This document shows, in pieces, positions 58,859 to 64,000 of a stretch of 64,000 nucleotides of DNA (position 1 is the stretch's first letter; each line of letters begins with the position of its first letter). The notes beneath the pieces are model-generated. The model saw only the letters and a program-made list of their open reading frames with translations, searched no databases and was not told the origin of the DNA. The DNA is from Nicotiana tabacum (lineage: Eukaryota; Streptophyta; Magnoliopsida; Solanales; Solanaceae): the NCBI RefSeq assembly GCF_000715075.1, contig NC_134102.1, positions 103,903,501-103,967,500 on the forward strand, read 5' to 3'. A program made the position numbers and the translations under genes.

Positions 58859-59839
58859 ACTAATTCTAATAAAAGAAATTACCCCAATAAATGCAACAAT
58901 TAATATGAAATTATAAGACAACAAGCATACAATAATTATGATTTAATTATGAAACAAACAATGACAAATAGCAATTTATTATGAAAATCAGGGAGATAAT
59001 AGGCAGTTTACTATTTAATATGCTAAATGTCAAGTAGCAATTAAGACACATAAATCAAATAAGCATGTACCAATTATTGCAGGAATTCAAGACTTTATAG
59101 TTGACAAAGAATATAAGAGAAATAATTATTATAATAATTAATTCGTGTCTTAAAACAATTTAAGATGTTTAAATAATTAAGCAACCAATTAAATTGACAA
59201 AGTATAGTCACTCGTCACCTTGCCTATACATTATTGCACATGAAATTCACGTAACAAATAATTCAGGGGTTCTATTCCCTCAAGTGAAGGTTAACCACAA
59301 CACTTACCTCACTTTGAAAAAATTCAATTAATTACTTGACCACAACTTTTTCTTTTGAATTTATCTCCAAAAGCATCAAATCTATTCACAAACAATTCGA
59401 TATATTCAATACGAATCATAGAAACTAATTCCATATGAATTTACTAATTTTTCGGATAAAAATCCGAAATTCATTTTAAAAATCGACAGTGGGGACCACA
59501 TCTCAAATCTCGGAAAAACTTACGAAATTCAAACACCCATTCTAGGACGAGTCCAACCATAAAAAATTATCAAATTCTGATGTCAAATGGATCTTCAAAT
59601 CTTAAATTTTTGTTTTTATTATAAAAATCTGATTTTTCTCCCATAAATTCACATATTCATAATATAAATGAGTATGGAATCATAAAATATAATTAATATA
59701 GGATAAGGAACACTTACCCCAATATTTTCCCGTAAAAATCGCCCAAAACGCGTCTTACCCGAGATCAAAATCGAAAATGGTGGAAAATGGGTTGAATTCA
59801 CATTCCCAGAACTTACGTTCTGTTTGCCTAGATTTTTAC

Positions 59840-60220
59840 TCATCGCGATCGCGGAAATTCATTCGCGATCGCGTAGAACAACTTTTGCTCAGGTCTATTT
59901 TACTCTTCGCGATCGCGGGAATGGCTTCGCAATCGCGAAGCACATTTTGGCTGCTCAGATTTCTAACTCTACGCGATCGCGTAAATGGTCATGTGATCGC
60001 AGAGAACCTTTTCTCAACCTTACGCGATCGCGTACTGACTTGTGCGATTGCGTAGCACAATTAACGTGCCTAGCTTCTGCCTTCCTTCTACGCGATCGCA
60101 GCTTGGCCCTCGCATTCGTAGTGCACTGGGAGTTTACCTTCCGCGATTGCCTCCCTATCTTCGCGACTCACAAGTTCCCCTTCGCGATCGCAGGAATGGC
60201 TTCGCGATCACGAAGCACAA
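59840..60220. repeat. Cluster of CGCGATCGCG motifs (E 5' LTR)
   Basis: Counterpart of 51570-51975 in the other LTR, with slightly more intact GCGATCGC octamers (for example at 59845 and 59864). Confidence 0.9.
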
Positions 60221-60950
60221 TGCACCAGATGACAACAGAAGCTAAAATTCATATTTTTCTCAAAGTTCAAATGCTCCGTAGGCTATCCGAAACTCACCCG
60301 AGGCCTCGGGGCTCCAAACCAAACATGCACAGAAGTCCAAAAATATCATATGAACTCGCTCGCATGATCATATCGCCAAAATAACATCTAGAACTTATGA
60401 ATCGGACACCAAATCAAAGGAAGTTTTCAAGAAAACTTTAAAACTTATATTTTCACAATCGGACGTCCGAATCACGTCAAATAAACTCCATTTCTCACCA
60501 AATTCGACAGACAAGTCATAAATATTATAGTGGACTTGTACCGGGCTCCGAAATCACAATACGAATCCGGTATCAACAAGACCAAACATCGATCAATTCT
60601 TAAAATCATCAAACTTTCAAAATTTTAATTTTTCATCAAAATTCCATATCTCGGGCTAGGGGACCTCAGAATTTAATTTCAGGTATACGCCCAAGTCCCA
60701 AATCACGGTACGGACTTACCGTAACTGTCAAAACACTGATCCGAGTCCATTTTCTCAAAATATTGACCAAAGTCAAATTAGTTGAGTTTTAAAGCTATAT
60801 TTCACATTTTAATCCATTTTTCACATAAAAACTTTCCAAACAATTGTACAGACTGCGCACGCAAGTCGATGAGTGATAAATAGTACTTTTCGAGGTCTTA
60901 GAACATAAAATTAATTATCAAATTTAATGATGACATTTTGGGTCATCACA

Positions 60951-60955
60951 GTAGG
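60951..60955. repeat. Target site duplication of element E, right copy
   Basis: GTAGG directly after the TGTGATGACC LTR edge; C LTR text (TTTGCGGAGACTGTGC) follows. Confidence 0.95.
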
Positions 60956-63041
60956 TTTGCGGAGACTGTGCTTTGCGGTCGCGTAAGAGTTTCTGCGATC
61001 GCATAGGGTTATTTTGACAGTGAAAAATTTTGTGCTTGGCGATCGCGGGACTTGGTCCGCGATCGCGTAGAAGAAATGACTAGGCAGAGAGTTTAAATTC
61101 TAAAAAATATTACCGATTTGGAGCTCGGGGAGAGGCGATTTTCGGGAGTTTTTCAAGAAAAACAACAGAGTAAGTGTTCTTAACTCAATTTTGGTCAAAT
61201 TACCCGAATTTATTGCTAGTTTTAGCATTTAATTGGTGATTTAAGTTGAAAAATATTGAAAACTCTCTTGGTTAGATTTGAAGATGTGAGGGTCGAGTTG
61301 ATGTCGGAATTTTATAATATTAGTATGGTTGGACTCGTGGTTGAATGGGCGTTCATATTTTATAATGTTTGTTGGGTTCCGAGACATGGGCCCCACGGAA
61401 GATTTTTGAGTTAAATTTTAGATTTTTGTTGGAAATTTAGTATTTCATATGGAATTAATTCCAATAATTTATATTGAGTGAATCAAATTAATTGTGACTA
61501 GATATGAGGCTTTTGGAGGCCAATTTATGAGGCAAAGGTATAACGGAGTAAAGAATTACATGATTCAAAGTAAGTGACTTGTCTAACCATGTGTGAGGGA
61601 AATTTTCCTTAATATTGGTATTGTTATAAAAATTGTGATGTGTAGAAAGCCATGTACGTGAGGTGACGAGTATATACATTGGCTAAATGTGAAAAATTCT
61701 GGTTTCAAATTGTGTAATGTCTATCATATATTAATTAAATTATTTTATCCTGTTATACTCATCATCATTGATCTGTTTTTATATCTTAAATTTGCCTTAC
61801 CTTTTCCTTCTAATTGTTTTACTTGTTTAGTTGAAGCTTTGTTTCTTTTAATCTACGCTCATTATTTGAAAGTTGGATTTTTTAATTGAATTATTATTAA
61901 TATGAAGTATTTGACATTTAAAATTTGGTATTGAGGCAAATGTTAAATTTGTGAAATATTATTTTTAGTTGAGTTATTCACTCCCGAATATTTTATTGAG
62001 ATTTTCTTTGTATACATTGTGATTGATTCGTGTGCTCCTTATTGTAGAAAGTAATTTTGTTGTTGATTTATTTGGCAAGGTGAAATAATTGGGCACTTGA
62101 GGTGCGAATTGTGATATATTGTGATTTTGATACGCATGCGGTGGTATAAGGTCTGGGTGTTGAAACGCATGCGATGAGATAAGTGGGGCTTGATACACGT
62201 GGCTAGTAGGGGAACTGCTAAAAGTAATGCGGTGTGATAAGGATGGCTAAAACACGGGATGCTATTTCGGAAAAAATAATTTCTTTAAAACTAAATGTGA
62301 ATGCTTCCGCGGTGATATAAGGAAAAGAAATATTGTGAATTTATTTATGATTTGGGATTAAGAAGCGGTACCTCGGCAGCGCCCTTGTTGATAGTTTTTT
62401 TCTCATTGGTGTACTTGTCTTGATTGTTTGATTTTTACTAAATATGTAAATTCCTGTTTTCTACCGAGATGTATTATTTGCCCTTACTCTGTGCAGTTAA
62501 ATTGTGACATACTCCTTACTCAATTCACTTTCATTGTCATTATTATTATTATATTATTAAATTATTCGCCCTGACTTTTATTATTTCCAGTAGGGCCCTG
62601 ACCTGACTTCGTCACTACTCTACCGAGGTTAGACTTAGCACTTAATGGGTACCGATGTAGTATACTTATACTACACTTCTGCACATCTTTTTGTGCAAAT
62701 CCAGGCACTTTCTACCAGACTAGGTATCTGTGAGCTAGTTTATACGCGGAGACTTCAAGGTACATATGCCAGCGTCCGCAGACCTCGGAGTCCCCCTCTA
62801 TCCTTATTGTTTTGTTTTCCTTATTCTATTTAGACTCTGATGTATAGAGATACTTAGTATTTCCCTTAGAAGCTTGTGACTTATTTCTACCGAGTTTTGG
62901 GAGTTGTAATTATTTAAATCACAGCTTCTATTTATATATCATGTGTTGAGATTGGAGTTTAGTTTTATATTCAATTATTCTGTAAATTGTTAGACTATGT
63001 GTCATCACGACATCCTACGGAGAGAAATTAGGGGCGTGACA
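60956..63041 (+). repeat. 3' LTR of element C, second part
   Basis: Continues the C LTR after element E and matches 38680-40613, including ACGCATGCGGTGG and CATCACGACATCCTACGG. It ends ...GGGGCGTGACA before GAAAT. Confidence 0.9.
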
Positions 63042-63046
63042 GAAAT
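63042..63046. repeat. Target site duplication of element C, right copy
   Basis: GAAAT, matching 37801-37805. Confidence 0.85.
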
Positions 63047-63780
63047 AATGAAATATTAGTAAACTTAGCATTTAATGAGTGATGTCATTAAAGTAGAATC
63101 TCATTGTTGGACTTATAGTGTTTTTTTTTCTTTTGAATTATATTTACTTAATGTATATTGAATTTTATTTTATGTTTTGTTGTAATTTTACATAGGAGTA
63201 TTATGTAAAAAAAAAAATTGAATTTTGAATTTATGTTAAATTTTCTCTTCCATTTTATTTTCTTTAGTAGTATTCTTTTATTAATTCAGACAACATGCCA
63301 TTTATCTTTCAGTTAAAATCGACAGATTATTTTTTCGTAAAATATTTGAACAATGTTATGGCATTATATTTATAAATATTAATTATTTTATAAAACATGC
63401 AGTCTATTATGTTTTTACAAAATATGTACTTTTAGTTTTTATAGTTAATAAAGTAACATATTATTAATTTGAAAAATATATATCAATTAGTTACAAATAT
63501 ATGATTAATAAATAATATATTTTCAAGAAACAATATCTACCTTAAATATCAAATTTAATATTATTTATAAAGGTATATATTTGTTAAATCTTAACTTTGA
63601 ATTTTTGATAATTAACTTTATATTTAAAATTTAATATAATTATATAATTATACTTATACAACCAAACAATATATTTGTAATTACAGTGTAATTATATTAT
63701 AACAAACAAACAGGTCATCGTAATTGTAATACTGTGTAATTACTAGGTTGTGTAATTATTACCTTATTAATTATACCAAA
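63047..63780. repeat. AT-rich, MITE-like DNA right of element C
   Basis: Very AT-rich with no coding signal. It has a cluster of GTAATTAC / GTGTAATTA motifs at 63690-63770, next to an AACAAACAAACAGG stretch, which is the style of terminal regions of some Solanaceae miniature elements. It shares an AGTGATGTCATTAAAG block with the left side of C (37586). Confidence 0.4.
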
Positions 63781-63814
63781 TCAAATTAGCCGTGGCTTTC
63801 TAAAGAGAACCTAC

Positions 63815-64000
63815 TTAATTCCGAGCAATTGGTATCGCTCATATAAACTTTTCTTTTTAATTCCTAATTTTCACCAAGTCTATATGGATTTAAAGAGATC
63901 GCATATCTCTTGAGACTACTTTGATCTATGTTTTCCCCATTAATCATGTTCGCTCACCATAACTGCACCCTATACATTTGACCCTATACATTTGTATACA
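63815..64000. repeat. Duplicated sHSP 3' flank at the window edge
   Basis: Matches 35310-35710 minus the miniature element, with shared text such as CAATTGGTAT, AATTCCTAATTTTCACCA, GGATTTAAAGAGAT and CATGTTCGCTCACCATAACT. In unit 3 this region lies about 740 bases beyond the sHSP stop codon, so another sHSP copy is expected just right of the window. Confidence 0.75.

Larger units (their letters stand above)
49770..60950 (-). mobile_element. Element E: complete, mutated chromovirus-like Gypsy element nested in the C 3' LTR
   Basis: 11.2 kb with LTRs of about 2.94 and 2.99 kb, an initiator-Met primer site, degraded gag-pol and a polypurine tract, bounded by a perfect GTAGG duplication. It lies opposite to C. 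Because it interrupts the LTR of C, it is younger than C. Confidence 0.95.
57958..60950 (-). repeat. 5' LTR of element E
   Basis: Minus-strand start TGTGATGACCC at 60950. The end near 57958 is ...CGTGACT where the partner LTR has ...CGTGACA. It matches 49770-52708 throughout, apart from point changes and the tandem-repeat difference. Confidence 0.9.
37806..63041 (+). mobile_element. Element C: chromovirus-like Ty3/Gypsy element holding two nested insertions
   Basis: The 5' LTR is 37806-40613, the interior 40614-48935, and the 3' LTR 48936-49769 plus 60956-63041. The pair of GAAAT duplications shows the outer ends belong together. A solo LTR interrupts RT, and complete element E interrupts the 3' LTR. 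Domain order gag, protease, RT, RNase H, integrase with a chromodomain-like C-terminus points to the Tekay/Del group of chromoviruses. Confidence 0.9.

Noticed and set aside
58587..58916. Frame encoding a repeated SVAACNPIPQY-like peptide
   Set aside because: It is simply the translation of the 48-base (in-frame length) tandem repeat in the E LTR; the partner LTR does not keep it open over the same length.
37806..63041. Possible endogenous pararetrovirus
   Set aside because: Pol order, presence of integrase, LTRs, target duplications and a chromodomain-like end all indicate Ty3/Gypsy retrotransposons; no movement-protein or caulimovirid-type arrangement was seen.

Overview
The window is repeat-dominated nuclear plant DNA, almost certainly from a Solanaceae genome and probably Nicotiana (inferred from the LTR-retrotransposon families and the class II small heat-shock proteins). 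The only host genes I can support are two intact small heat-shock protein (sHSP) genes and one truncated copy, all on the minus strand. Nearly everything else is nested LTR retrotransposons in several layers, plus a few miniature DNA elements. I see no rRNA or tRNA gene, CRISPR array or pararetrovirus.

Layout. (1) 1-12506: a decayed minus-strand Ty3/Gypsy element ('A'). It is broken by a non-autonomous minus-strand LTR element ('B', 2680-about 9360) that carries a plant-transposon-domain ORF, and by a solo LTR of the B family (10559-11938). (2) 12507-about 23650: a plus-strand Ty3/Gypsy element of the Tat type. It has a gag tail, protease, dual RNase H and integrase, and a spliced antisense gene on the opposite strand; the reverse-transcriptase core is missing. 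A young 3.8-kb non-autonomous element ('D', 17556-21356, duplicated target ATTAT) sits inside the antisense gene. (3) About 23740-37260: a tandem series of sHSP units. Unit 1 is a fragment (24268-24438), unit 2 an intact gene (25705-26178), and unit 3 an intact gene (36453-36926). A decayed Gypsy element ('F', 27354-35138) and two miniature elements separate them. (4) 37806-63041: one chromovirus-like Gypsy element ('C', duplicated target GAAAT at both ends). Its reverse transcriptase is split by a solo LTR (43317-about 46593), and its 3' LTR contains a complete second element in the opposite orientation ('E', 49770-60950, duplicated target GTAGG). (5) 63042-64000: AT-rich DNA, then sequence matching the 3' flank of sHSP unit 3. 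This predicts a further sHSP copy just beyond the window.

Function. The sHSPs are cytosolic ATP-independent chaperones. Both intact genes keep a TATA box and heat-shock elements, but the two promoters differ in heat-shock-element layout and leader length. No retroelement protein seen here is intact: stops, frameshifts and catalytic-site changes (RT motif FIDD changed to FIND in C and FINN in E) make all of them pseudogenes. Element D has the least-diverged LTR pair.

The most unusual cross-cutting pattern is that several different LTR families each carry a cluster of short, CpG-rich, self-complementary motifs, each family with its own motif. These produce dense clusters of NotI-type and AsiSI-type octamers in otherwise AT-rich DNA.
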